Source: Sulfurovum sp. (lineage in GTDB: Bacteria; Campylobacterota; Campylobacteria; Campylobacterales; Sulfurovaceae). From it: a DNA stretch of 8,754 nt. Of this stretch, positions 1 through 6,421 are shown piece after piece. Each line of letters starts with the position of its first letter. Within the stretch, counting starts at the first letter, position 1. Where the stretch lies: assembly GCA_022729615.1 (NCBI GenBank), contig DZAQ01000032.1, forward strand, positions 4,689-13,442, in the 5' to 3' direction. The position numbers and the translations under genes were made by a program. The notes below the pieces were generated by a model. The model made no database searches. It saw only the letters and a program-made list of their open reading frames with translations, and had not been told where the DNA came from.

Positions 1-23
1 CCCCAAATCAAAAAGGAATAAAT

Positions 24-713
24 ATGATCTTTGCCGCTAATTTCAAAACCAATCACACACGAGCCTCAACAAAAAAATATATTGAAACGCTCAATCAAAA
101 ATTAACTGACTCAGAGTGCAAAGAAGAGGTCTATGTTTTCCCTCCATTTACTGCACTGGACACTTTTGATACTACTATCAAGATGGGGGCACAAAACGGC
201 TATCCGGTGAGAAATGGCGCTTTTACAGGAGAGATAGGCGTAGAGCAGCTTGAAGAGTTTGGTATCAAGACGATTTTGATAGGGCATAGCGAGAGGCGCG
301 AGATATTAGGGGAGAGTCAAGAGCGTGTCGCCAAAAAGTTCTCATTTTTTCAAGAAAATGGATTTGAGATTATCTATTGTATCGGGGAACCGCTGGAGGT
401 CAGAGAGCAGGGAGACGAGGCGGTGACAAGCCATCTTTTGGCACAATTTGAAGGCATAGATACCGCATATGAAAAACTCATCATTGCTTATGAGCCGATC
501 TGGGCGATAGGTACAGGACGAAGCGCGACAGTTGAGGAGATCCGCTCAACACACAAAGTGTTGAAGCAAAGTGTCGATAAGCCGCTTTTGTATGGCGGCA
601 GTGTCAATGTGAAGAATATACAAGAGATTTTGTCGATAGAGAATGTTGATGGCGTTCTTGTAGGAAGCGCCTCCTTGGATGCTGAGAATTTCTATCAACT
701 GATGAAAAAGTAA
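24..713 (+). CDS. tpiA: Triosephosphate isomerase
   Basis: Interconverts dihydroxyacetone phosphate and glyceraldehyde 3-phosphate in cytoplasmic glycolysis/gluconeogenesis. At 229 residues it is shorter than the usual ~250, as in Campylobacter TpiA. Visible active-site elements are the N-terminal NFK with catalytic Lys8, the GHSERRE motif with catalytic His88, the AYEPIWAIGTG segment with catalytic Glu157 and the flexible loop, and the phosphate-binding YGGSVN (190-195) and GVLVGSAS (210-217). All key residues are present, so it should be active. The N-terminal NHTRAS stretch (10-15) resembles C. jejuni TpiA and supports a Campylobacterota host. The ATG at 24 is preceded by a good Shine-Dalgarno AAAAGGA (11-17). 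In this phylum tpiA often follows gap and pgk, so it is probably the end of an operon entering from the left edge; that part is inference. Confidence 0.97.
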   Translation: MIFAANFKTNHTRASTKKYIETLNQKLTDSECKEEVYVFPPFTALDTFDTTIKMGAQNGYPVRNGAFTGEIGVEQLEEFGIKTILIGHSERREILGESQERVAKKFSFFQENGFEIIYCIGEPLEVREQGDEAVTSHLLAQFEGIDTAYEKLIIAYEPIWAIGTGRSATVEEIRSTHKVLKQSVDKPLLYGGSVNVKNIQEILSIENVDGVLVGSASLDAENFYQLMKK

Positions 714-715
714 AA

Positions 716-757
716 GCCTCCCGCAAACCTCAGACAGCGAAAGTGGTTTTTGGAGGC
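716..757 (+). other. Hairpin after tpiA, possible terminator or 3'-end structure
   Basis: Three bases after the tpiA stop codon, GCCTCC (716-721) pairs perfectly with GGAGGC (752-757). After a small internal loop, AAACC (725-729) pairs with GGTTT (745-749), leaving a 15-base loop. The stem is followed by an A-rich stretch, not a T-run, so it does not look like a textbook intrinsic terminator. It could stabilise the tpiA mRNA end, act as a weak terminator, or be incidental. Confidence 0.4.
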
Positions 758-855
758 AAATAGAATAAATTGCCTAATTATTAATCAATAAATAACAGTC
801 TTTTAAATGAAAAATCTGATAGTATTAAATCTAATTTTACTACAAAGGATGGACA
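758..855 (+). promoter_or_regulatory. AT-rich upstream region of the porin gene
   Basis: This very AT-rich stretch between the tpiA 3' hairpin and the porin ATG must hold the porin promoter if the gene has its own. No perfect -10 box is visible; the best candidate is TATTAA at 823-828, a 4 of 6 match to TATAAT about 28 bases before the start. A short inverted repeat, TTATT-aatc-AATAA (778-791), could be an operator but is weak in such AT-rich sequence. The ribosome-binding site is AAAGGA (844-849). The promoter assignment is tentative. Confidence 0.35.
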
Positions 856-2211
856 ATGAAATTGACAAAATTGAGTCTAGTCGCAGCTTTGGCTGCAAGC
901 GCGGCATTTGCGGGCGGAGATATTAAGCCGGCAGCAGAGCCAAAACCGGTTGAGGCGGCTTCTCCGTGGTCATTGAGCGGGGATGCAAAACTTTTCTATG
1001 CCACGACAGACGGCGAGGGCGTTGATCTCTTTGCTCAAGAGAGCGCCATAGGTCAAGTCGCACTCTCTGCGGATGTAAGTTACTCATTTGCCAATACATG
1101 GAAGGCAAATGTGGGGATGACAGGCCTTGCAACACTTGGTTTGGATGACAATGTTGTCGGCGATGTTTGGCTGTATGCCGGTGCAAACGCATCAGATGGC
1201 TCGCTGCCATTTACAAGTATCGGCGATGCATTGTGGATCGATACGGCAAATGTCACAGGTACAGCCTATGACGGAAAAGCCACGCTTATCCTTGGCCGTA
1301 CAGAACTTGATACTCCATTGGCATTTACTGAGACATGGAGTATCGCCAATAATACATTTGACGCGGCAGTGGCGATGATCAATCCAATGGATAAATTGAC
1401 ATTGGTTGCCGGATATATCTACGATGGAAATGGAAATGGCGAGAGAATCTCTACGCTTGGCGGCGGATTTACGGGGAGTGACGGTTACTTCCCGTTTGCG
1501 GATGCAGAGGCTGGCGCATGGACAGTAGCAGCGATCGGTAAGTTTGATACGGTCACTGCGCAAGCGTGGTACTATGATGTCATGGATGTAGCGCAAGCAG
1601 TATGGCTGCAAGCGGATGGAAACTTCAAAGGTTTCGCAGTAGGCGCACAGTATGCTTATATCGATCCGTCTGATCTTGGATTTGATAATTTTGAATCTTC
1701 AGCGTTTGCCGTGAAACTCGGATATGAGATGGACGCGATCTCTCTTTGGGCAGCCTACTCAAAAGTTGATGATGAGGGTCTGGTGAGTATCTCAAACACG
1801 GCAACTATGCTCAGCGGTGCCGGCTGGGGCGGCGCGTCCGGCTATCCGTCAGGCCAATCAAAACTCTATACTGAGGCATGGTGGAACTATGGCTTCGTAG
1901 GTCTTCCCGGCGCTTCAACTTTTGCGATTGCCGCAGAGTATAAATTGAACGATGATTGGTCATTTACTGCGCAGTACAATGCTGTCGCGGATGCACAAAA
2001 CACTATGGTCGCGGCATTGTTTGATGAGCCTCTTGCGACTACGGATATGAATGAGCTGGCTCTTGTGGCTGAGACTACGCTTTATGGCTTGGATGTTGCT
2101 TTGGCGTATGTCTATAGCGACTACTCAGTTGAGAGTCTTGACGCGGAGTATGCCGCTGCAGGTACTTTTGACAACAATTCGCTTCAAGCCTACCTCACTT
2201 ATAAATTCTAA
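856..2211 (+). CDS. Outer-membrane porin (Campylobacterota beta-barrel type)
   Basis: Predicted outer-membrane beta-barrel porin, expected to be a general diffusion channel. The 451-residue precursor has a clear Sec signal peptide: two lysines near the N-terminus, a hydrophobic Leu/Ala core, and a signal peptidase I site after AFA (Ala19). The mature protein starts GGDIKP and continues through a Pro/Glu/Ala-rich linker to about residue 37. The rest shows alternating polar/hydrophobic strands rich in Gly, Ala, Asp and aromatics, no cysteine, and a C-terminal LTYKF ending in Phe, the signal for outer-membrane insertion by BamA. The LDTPLAFTETW motif (151-161) is one I associate with porins of Sulfurimonas and Sulfurovum-like bacteria (recollection). 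The ATG at 856 has AAAGGA seven bases upstream. The gene looks monocistronic. Substrate selectivity cannot be read from sequence. Confidence 0.85.
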   Translation: MKLTKLSLVAALAASAAFAGGDIKPAAEPKPVEAASPWSLSGDAKLFYATTDGEGVDLFAQESAIGQVALSADVSYSFANTWKANVGMTGLATLGLDDNVVGDVWLYAGANASDGSLPFTSIGDALWIDTANVTGTAYDGKATLILGRTELDTPLAFTETWSIANNTFDAAVAMINPMDKLTLVAGYIYDGNGNGERISTLGGGFTGSDGYFPFADAEAGAWTVAAIGKFDTVTAQAWYYDVMDVAQAVWLQADGNFKGFAVGAQYAYIDPSDLGFDNFESSAFAVKLGYEMDAISLWAAYSKVDDEGLVSISNTATMLSGAGWGGASGYPSGQSKLYTEAWWNYGFVGLPGASTFAIAAEYKLNDDWSFTAQYNAVADAQNTMVAALFDEPLATTDMNELALVAETTLYGLDVALAYVYSDYSVESLDAEYAAAGTFDNNSLQAYLTYKF

Positions 2212-2281
2212 GTCAAATCTTGTCTCGGGGGAACCCCTGTGGCAAAACTACCCCTTCTGCCCATTCTTAATATCCAATCAG

Positions 2282-2287
2282 TATAAT
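2282..2287 (+). promoter_or_regulatory. -10 box immediately before the permease start
   Basis: A perfect TATAAT lies only six bases before the ATG at 2294. A sigma-70 promoter with this -10 would start transcription at about 2293-2295, on the start codon itself. There is no recognisable -35 hexamer, which is common in Campylobacterota. The implication is a leaderless or near-leaderless mRNA for the permease. Confidence 0.5.
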
Positions 2288-2293
2288 AGTTGA

Positions 2294-3256
2294 ATGATTC
2301 ATTTGATAATAAAAAAAGCTGTTTATATAGTATGGATGTTGCTGCTCATCTCGCTCATCTCATTTTTGATGATTCATTTGGCGCCCAATAGCTTTTTTGC
2401 GGCCGGAGGACTCAATCCGAACATTACTCCAGAATCCATCGAGCACCTCAAGTCCGTCTATGGGCTCGATAAGCCGCTCTATATGCAATACCTTCTTTGG
2501 CTGAAAGCTTTGGTGTATTTAGATTTTGGAGTCTCTTTCGCGAGTGGAGAGAGTGTTTTGTCGGAGATCGGATCGCGTATCGGGATCACTTTGATCATCA
2601 ATGCAGTATCAATGGTTTTTATTTTTTGGATTGCGCTGCGTTGGGGTGTCGCATCTGTCTTGAAGGGCGGGAGGTACGAAGAGGGCATCAAACAGCTCTC
2701 TTTGATCAGCTATGCCACCCCGTCTTTTTATCTCGCTTTGCTCTTTGTACTTTTTTTTGGATTGACGCTTTCATGGTTTCCCATCAGCGGGATCGAGGGT
2801 TTTGAGCCCAAAGAGGGGATCGCTCGGTATCTGGATATCGCCTATCACCTCACTCTGCCTATAGCTGTCATTATCTTTGTGGGGTTCGGATCGCTGCTTT
2901 TGTATATCAGGTCTTTGACGCGGGATATCCTCAAAAGTGACTATATATTTTTCGCGAGAGCCAGGGGGGTTGGGGAGAGAGAGCTCAAGAATATATACAT
3001 CTATCCAAATCTCAAGCCTTTCGTTATCACAATTTTGGGACTCTCGTTCCCCGGACTGATGGGAGGATCTGTGCTGTTGGAGCAGATATTTTCTATTGAC
3101 GGTATGGGGATGCTCTTTTATCAAAGCGCCCTTAGCCATGACTATCCGGTCATAATGGGGATACTCATCATAGGGGCATTTTTGACGCTCTTTGGGAATG
3201 TTGTCGCAGATATTGCTCTTTTGCGTGTCGATCCGCACTACAAAAGGGCAAAGTAG
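2294..3256 (+). CDS. DppB/OppB-type ABC transporter permease
   Basis: Integral inner-membrane permease of the peptide/nickel (DppB/OppB/NikB) ABC importer family, which normally pairs with a DppC-type permease, ATPases and a periplasmic binding protein. At 320 residues it has the usual length. The N-terminus is typical of the family: a helix at about 9-29 ending in HLAPN (28-32), then a periplasmic region and LDFGVSFASGESV (76-88), the counterpart of the family's GDLGxSFxxxxPV segment. Further helices lie near 98-118, 137-161, 186-205, 243-263 and 285-309. The EAA loop that contacts the ATPase is ARARGVGERELKNIYIYPN (221-239), and the C-terminus ends LRVDPHYKR like the family's LxDPR tail. 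These landmarks fix the start at 2294 although no Shine-Dalgarno precedes it. No partner subunit is in the window, so substrate is unknown. It converges on nusA. Confidence 0.9.
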   Translation: MIHLIIKKAVYIVWMLLLISLISFLMIHLAPNSFFAAGGLNPNITPESIEHLKSVYGLDKPLYMQYLLWLKALVYLDFGVSFASGESVLSEIGSRIGITLIINAVSMVFIFWIALRWGVASVLKGGRYEEGIKQLSLISYATPSFYLALLFVLFFGLTLSWFPISGIEGFEPKEGIARYLDIAYHLTLPIAVIIFVGFGSLLLYIRSLTRDILKSDYIFFARARGVGERELKNIYIYPNLKPFVITILGLSFPGLMGGSVLLEQIFSIDGMGMLFYQSALSHDYPVIMGILIIGAFLTLFGNVVADIALLRVDPHYKRAK

Positions 3257-3282
3257 TCTATCCTATTGAGAGTGATGCAAAT

Positions 3283-3351
3283 TTGTCATTGCGAGCGAAG
3301 CGCGGCAATCTAAAAAGAGACTGCCGCGACCTGAAGGTCTCGCAGTGACAA
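3283..3351. repeat. Palindromic intergenic repeat, intact copy
   Basis: A nested palindrome between the convergent permease and nusA genes. The outer arms TTGTCATTGCGAG (3283-3295) and CTCGCAGTGACAA (3339-3351) pair along 13 positions with a single T-G wobble. The inner arms (3301-3311 and 3318-3328, cores CGCGGCAATCT and AGACTGCCGCG) pair with one mismatch around a six-base A-rich loop. On the right side an extra mini-hairpin, ACCT-ga-AGGT (3329-3338), lies between the arms, so the whole can fold as a branched cruciform. The CATTGCGAGCGAAGCG...GGCAATCT wording is a dispersed intergenic repeat I recognise from many unrelated bacterial genomes. It has no T-run and no coding potential, and is probably a non-autonomous REP- or MITE-like element. 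Copy number in this genome is unknown. Confidence 0.75.
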
Positions 3352-3394
3352 TGCCTCGCTACTGGGCACTTGATGCGGAATCTGCTTTTTTATT

Positions 3395-3457
3395 ATGGAT
3401 CCCCGGGTCAAGCACGAGGACGACGGAGATTTGCCATCGAACAAAGCGCGGCGATCT
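3395..3457. repeat. Decayed composite palindromic repeat
   Basis: A second repeat-like segment, 43 bp after the first. It opens with TGGATCCCCGGGTCAAGC (3395-3412), the left half of another widespread intergenic palindrome whose intact form continues ...CCCGGGGATGACGG; here the right half reads CACGAGGACGACGG (3413-3426), so the pairing is largely lost. It then runs into AGATTTGCC (3427-3435) and AAAGCGCGGCGATCT (3443-3457). The latter matches the inner arm of the first repeat at all but two positions and pairs imperfectly with AGATTTGCC. The segment looks like two repeat modules fused and degraded by point changes. It lies 12 bases from the nusA stop codon. Confidence 0.6.
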
Positions 3458-3469
3458 AATTTTGAAGTA

Positions 3470-4597
3470 CTATTTGAAAAGATCCTCTAGCGCACTGGTA
3501 TTTGTAGTCTTCTCGGCAGCTTTTGTACTGCCGCTTTCGCCGGAGCGTTCAGAGATTCCCTCTACCTCGTTGAGCTCTATCGTATATCCTGTGAGCATGG
3601 AGGCAAGACGGATGTTGATGCCGGTTTTCCCTATCGCTTTGGCTTTTTGATCTGCCGTGATAGAGATAAGCGCTTTTTTATCGGCTTCTATCTTGACACT
3701 TTGTACAATTGCCGGACTCATCGCTCTTGTGATAAAGATCTCAGGAATCGCCGAATACTCGACACAGTCGATATTTTCATCTTTGAGTTCAGCGCTTACT
3801 GCATTGATGCGAACCCCCTTGACACCGACTGCGGCGCCGATGGGGTCAACATTGGACTGCATGCTTTTGAGCGCTATTTTGGCTCTCTCTCCGGGGATTC
3901 TGGCACTTGCGACTATCTCAACCGCACCATCCTCGATCTCCGGAACTTCTCTCGCCATGAGCGCCTCCAAAAACTTCGGAGAGGTTCTTGTGAGCTCCAG
4001 AAACATACCAAAACGGGGATCGACACTCACAAATCGCAAGAGCGCCTTGATGGTGTCTCCGTATTTGAATTTTTCCCCTTTGATACGGTTGCGCTGACTC
4101 AAAATGCCTTTGAGCTCCCCTATCTCTACATAGGTATTTTCATTGCCGTCTATGCGGCTGACTGTGCCGATCATGACAGTGCCGATAAGCGCTTTATATT
4201 TCTCGAAAAGATCCTGCTCGATACGCCTTTGGATATGGTATTCCAGCTCTTTGAAGAGATTGGCAGCAGCGGTGCGTCCATAGTTTTCGAGTATAAATTC
4301 AGATTGCAGCTCATCGCCGATCTCGATCTCGGCATCATACTCTTTGGCTTCGTCAATCCCGATAAAGCTATCGGCGAGCTCTTGCGCGCGCGGATCATCA
4401 TCGGCGACAACCGTAATAACCTTTTGGATACTATAGCTATGGGTATCCTGATCGATGAGAGGCACAAAAGTACTCTCTTGGGTCGTGAGTTTTTTGGCTG
4501 TGTTGACCAGCGCCTCTTTGAAAGCTTCGATCGCATTCTCTTTTGTGATATTTTTTTCATGCGCGATCGCTTCAATGATATCTAAAATTTTTTCCAT
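3470..4597 (-). CDS. nusA: Transcription termination/antitermination factor NusA
   Basis: Binds RNA polymerase and nascent RNA, modulating pausing, intrinsic and Rho-dependent termination, and antitermination. From the chosen start it has 375 residues: an N-terminal RNAP-binding domain (1 to ~130, ending ...AANLFKELEYHIQRRIEQDLFEKYK), an S1 domain (~137-200), a first KH domain (~202-265, with DPIGAAVGVKGVRI at 251-264) and a second KH domain (~285-345, with its GKTG loop at 323-326). It lacks the acidic C-terminal repeats of E. coli NusA, ending in a short Ser/Thr/Glu-rich tail. An in-frame ATG at 4651 would add 18 residues, but MEKILDIIEAIAHEKN is the usual NusA start and has AAGGA ten bases upstream. 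The gene is not in a rimP-nusA-infB operon here; it stands alone, divergent from the HP0268-family gene, as I recall for C. jejuni Cj0460. Confidence 0.96.
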   Translation of the reverse strand: MEKILDIIEAIAHEKNITKENAIEAFKEALVNTAKKLTTQESTFVPLIDQDTHSYSIQKVITVVADDDPRAQELADSFIGIDEAKEYDAEIEIGDELQSEFILENYGRTAAANLFKELEYHIQRRIEQDLFEKYKALIGTVMIGTVSRIDGNENTYVEIGELKGILSQRNRIKGEKFKYGDTIKALLRFVSVDPRFGMFLELTRTSPKFLEALMAREVPEIEDGAVEIVASARIPGERAKIALKSMQSNVDPIGAAVGVKGVRINAVSAELKDENIDCVEYSAIPEIFITRAMSPAIVQSVKIEADKKALISITADQKAKAIGKTGINIRLASMLTGYTIELNEVEGISERSGESGSTKAAEKTTNTSALEDLFK

Positions 4598-4607
4598 TCG
4601 GGTCTCA

Positions 4608-4612
4608 TCCTT
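4608..4612 (-). promoter_or_regulatory. Ribosome-binding site that sets the nusA start
   Basis: On the minus strand this reads AAGGA, ten bases before the ATG at 4597. No comparable site precedes the upstream in-frame ATG at 4651, which favours the shorter 375-residue NusA. Confidence 0.65.
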
Positions 4613-4698
4613 GCAATTTTTATCTATCACTCTCGCTACAAGTGGTAACATAACAGCAGTTCCGACCGGCAGGATTTGGAGCGATTTCGTAGAATCAA

Positions 4699-4704
4699 AT
4701 TATA
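4699..4704 (-). promoter_or_regulatory. Candidate -10 box of the nusA promoter
   Basis: A perfect TATAAT on the minus strand. Transcription would start near 4691-4692, giving nusA a leader of roughly 95 nt. At 17 bases upstream is a run of T's instead of a TTGACA box, in keeping with Campylobacterota sigma-70 promoters, which rely on the -10 element and upstream T-rich sequence. Confidence 0.6.
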
Positions 4705-4732
4705 TCTCATCAAAGCTTTACAAAAAATGAAG

Positions 4733-4738
4733 TATAAT
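4733..4738 (+). promoter_or_regulatory. Candidate -10 box for the HP0268-miaB-lpxJ-xer run
   Basis: A perfect TATAAT on the plus strand, giving a start near 4745 and a leader of about 65 nt before the GTG at 4810. No good -35 hexamer is visible. It lies back to back with the nusA -10 box (28 bp between them), so the two promoters' -35 regions overlap. A weaker alternative, TATAAA (4794-4799), overlaps the ribosome-binding site and is unlikely to serve this gene. Confidence 0.55.
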
Positions 4739-4796
4739 AGATATGAAAGCAAGAATGGTTGTGTCTTCTTTGTGTTATACCAATTTGTTGCATTAT

Positions 4797-4802
4797 AAAG
4801 GA
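4797..4802 (+). promoter_or_regulatory. Ribosome-binding site that sets the GTG start at 4810
   Basis: AAAGGA followed by a seven-base spacer to GTG at 4810. It decides for a 79-residue product over a reading starting further upstream at 4759, whose extra residues (MCLLCVIPICCIIKDRE) are simply translated leader. Confidence 0.7.
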
Positions 4803-4809
4803 TAGGGAA

Positions 4810-5049
4810 GTGAAGTTGAAACTTGCAAGAACAAAACTCAAGACGAAACCAAGAGTTGTGGAGATCGAGAAGATAGAAGAGGAGCTCGAAGAGCGGTCGA
4901 TATTCTATTTTGACAAAGAGAACAGCCACAAAGAGATAAAAGGTCTTATAGAGTATTTCGAATCAAAAGGGTACAGCGTCTATATGAGAGAGGTGAAGTA
5001 CGGTATGGATGAGAGTGAGTATATCTATGAGGTTCATATCGTAAAATAG
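4810..5049 (+). CDS. HP0268-family small nuclease-like protein
   Basis: A 79-residue protein matching the Campylobacterota HP0268 family in length (~80), start and ending. The N-terminus MKLKLA, central RSIFYFDKENSHKE (29-42) and C-terminal YIYEVHIVK (71-79) correspond to what I recall of H. pylori HP0268. That protein was characterised structurally and reported to nick DNA and cleave RNA; its physiological role is not settled. The sequence suggests an alpha/beta fold: a lysine-rich start, a charged helix (~16-29), the strand SIFYF, a helix (~39-53), then strands KGYSVYMREVK and YIYEVHIV. Translation starts at GTG with a strong ribosome-binding site. It sits divergent from nusA and 70 bp before miaB, the same order I recall in H. 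pylori (HP0268-HP0269) and C. jejuni (Cj0459c-miaB). Identification is from remembered similarity; the nuclease activity is inherited from the family, not shown here. Confidence 0.8.
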   Translation: MKLKLARTKLKTKPRVVEIEKIEEELEERSIFYFDKENSHKEIKGLIEYFESKGYSVYMREVKYGMDESEYIYEVHIVK

Positions 5050-5119
5050 TTTCGTCAACAAAAAGATCGCACTGCCCTCGCCCTAATGCTTAAATTACCT
5101 TTTGAACTTGGAAAGAATT

Positions 5120-6421
5120 ATGAAGAAACTCTTTATTGAAACACTTGGCTGCGCGATGAATATGCGCGATAGTGAGCATATGATAGCCGAGTTGAATAGA
5201 GAAGAGAGTTATGAGTTGACACACTCATTGGGGGAGGCGGATTTGATCCTGATCAATACCTGCAGTGTGCGAGAAAAACCTGTCGCGAAACTCTTTTCGG
5301 AGATAGGGGTATTTGCCAAATCGAAAAAAGAGGGCGCCAAGATCGGTGTGTGCGGCTGTACGGCGAGCCATTTGGGCGAAGAGATCATCAAGCGCGCTCC
5401 TGTGGTCGATTTCGTGCTTGGCGCTCGCAATGTCTCCAAGATCAATGAGGTGATCGGCAAAAAGCATGCCGTTGAGATATCCATCGAATTTGACGAGAGC
5501 GCCTATGCCTTTGCCGATTATCGTACCAATCCTTTCAGGTCTATGGTCAATATCTCGATAGGCTGCGACAAGCAGTGCACTTTTTGTATAGTTCCCGCCA
5601 CAAGAGGGGATGAGATCTCGATCCCTAGCGAGCTTATCGTCCAAGAGATTCACAAATCCGTGGCGCAGGGAGCTAGGGAGGTGATGCTGCTAGGACAAAA
5701 TGTCAATAACTACGGACGCCGCTTCAGCGCTTCGCAAGAGAGTTGCGATTTTACGCAGCTTTTGCAGAAAATAAGCGAAATCGAGGGGTTGGAGCGGATT
5801 CGTTTTACCTCCCCCCACCCTTTGCATATGGATGACCGCTTTCTTGAGGAGTTCGCCTCCAATCGGAAAATATGCAAGCAGATACACATCCCGCTTCAAA
5901 GCGGCTCAAGCAGAGTTCTTCAGGAGATGAAGCGAGGATATACCAAAGAGTGGTTTCTCAATCGCTGCGCAAAAGTCAGAGCCCTCGCTCCCGAGGCGGT
6001 CATCTCGACAGATATCATAGTCGGGTTCCCCGGTGAGAGTGATGCCGATTTTGAAGAGACGATGGATGTGCTTGAAAAGGTACGGTTCGAACAGCTTTTC
6101 TCCTTCAAATACTCCCCTAGACCCCAAACGGCAGCGGCAGAGTACTCCGATCAAATAGACTCGGAAGCCGCGTCCCTGAGACTTGCAAGGTTGCAGGCGC
6201 GTCATACGGAGATACTTGATGAGATCATGGATGCGCAAGCGGGCAGAGTGCATAGTGTCTTTTTTGATGAGCTCAAAGACAATGGGCGATGCGCGGGACG
6301 GAGTGACGACGGCAAGCTTGTGTTTGTGGAGGGGAGCGAGGAGCTGCTCGGCACGATCAAGAGAGTCCGCATCACCAAAAGCTCCCGAAGCGCGCTCGAT
6401 GGAGTCGTGCTTGAAGGATGA
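5120..6421 (+). CDS. miaB: tRNA-2-methylthio-N6-dimethylallyladenosine synthase MiaB
   Basis: Radical-SAM methylthiotransferase that converts i6A37 of tRNAs reading UNN codons to ms2i6A, using two [4Fe-4S] clusters and SAM. The 433-residue protein has the full family architecture. The N-terminal UPF0004 domain carries the auxiliary-cluster cysteines Cys11 (TLGCAMN), Cys48 (NTCSVREK) and Cys80 (CGCTAS). The radical-SAM core has CxxxCxxC at Cys149, Cys153 and Cys156 (GCDKQCTFC), followed by IVPATRG; the core also includes LLGQNVNNYG (190-199), SPHP (231-234), HIPLQSGS (256-263) and DIIVGFPGE (298-306). A C-terminal TRAM domain (~372-432) should bind tRNA. LLGQNVNxYG and DIIVGFPGE favour MiaB over RimO or MtaB. 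The ATG at 5120 follows GGAAAG (5110-5115); an in-frame TTG at 5102 has no ribosome-binding site. The gap to lpxJ is 9 bp, implying cotranscription. Confidence 0.96.
   Translation: MKKLFIETLGCAMNMRDSEHMIAELNREESYELTHSLGEADLILINTCSVREKPVAKLFSEIGVFAKSKKEGAKIGVCGCTASHLGEEIIKRAPVVDFVLGARNVSKINEVIGKKHAVEISIEFDESAYAFADYRTNPFRSMVNISIGCDKQCTFCIVPATRGDEISIPSELIVQEIHKSVAQGAREVMLLGQNVNNYGRRFSASQESCDFTQLLQKISEIEGLERIRFTSPHPLHMDDRFLEEFASNRKICKQIHIPLQSGSSRVLQEMKRGYTKEWFLNRCAKVRALAPEAVISTDIIVGFPGESDADFEETMDVLEKVRFEQLFSFKYSPRPQTAAAEYSDQIDSEAASLRLARLQARHTEILDEIMDAQAGRVHSVFFDELKDNGRCAGRSDDGKLVFVEGSEELLGTIKRVRITKSSRSALDGVVLEG

Noticed and set aside
1..21. A possible last few codons of an upstream gene ending at TAA (19-21), for example pgk.
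   Set aside because: Six codons cannot be assigned to any gene, and the frame is a guess.
24..47. TpiA has NFK where many isomerases have NWK.
   Set aside because: The catalytic lysine is kept, and Campylobacter TpiA also lacks the tryptophan (NLK), so this is a lineage trait and not a defect.
1192..1611. A 139-codon minus-strand frame and other shorter frames inside the porin gene.
   Set aside because: The porin frame has a signal peptide, ribosome-binding site and beta-barrel C-terminus. The antisense product is Cys/Arg/Ile-rich with no family features.
2227..2237. GGGG-GAA-CCCC after the porin gene as a terminator.
   Set aside because: The stem has only four pairs and is not followed by a T-run, so it is too weak to call an intrinsic terminator.
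3365..3391. GCA-cttga-TGC with a later T-run (3386-3391) as a terminator for the permease.
   Set aside because: The stem is three pairs and is separated from the T-run by several bases; it is not convincing.
3397..3408. GGATCCCCGGGT resembles a BamHI-SmaI cloning-vector polylinker.
   Set aside because: The similarity ends there: it continues TCAAGC, not the KpnI/SacI polylinker sequence, and the phrase is half of a natural intergenic repeat. There is no sign of vector contamination.
3647..4585. A 312-codon open frame antisense to nusA.
   Set aside because: It lies wholly opposite the well-supported nusA gene, its product has no recognisable domain, and no suitable ribosome-binding site was noticed. 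It is a by-product of nusA codon choice.
4598..4651. An N-terminal extension of NusA by 18 residues from the ATG at 4651.
   Set aside because: The MEKILDIIEAIAHEKN start matches the NusA family and has its own AAGGA; the extra residues lie in the likely leader.
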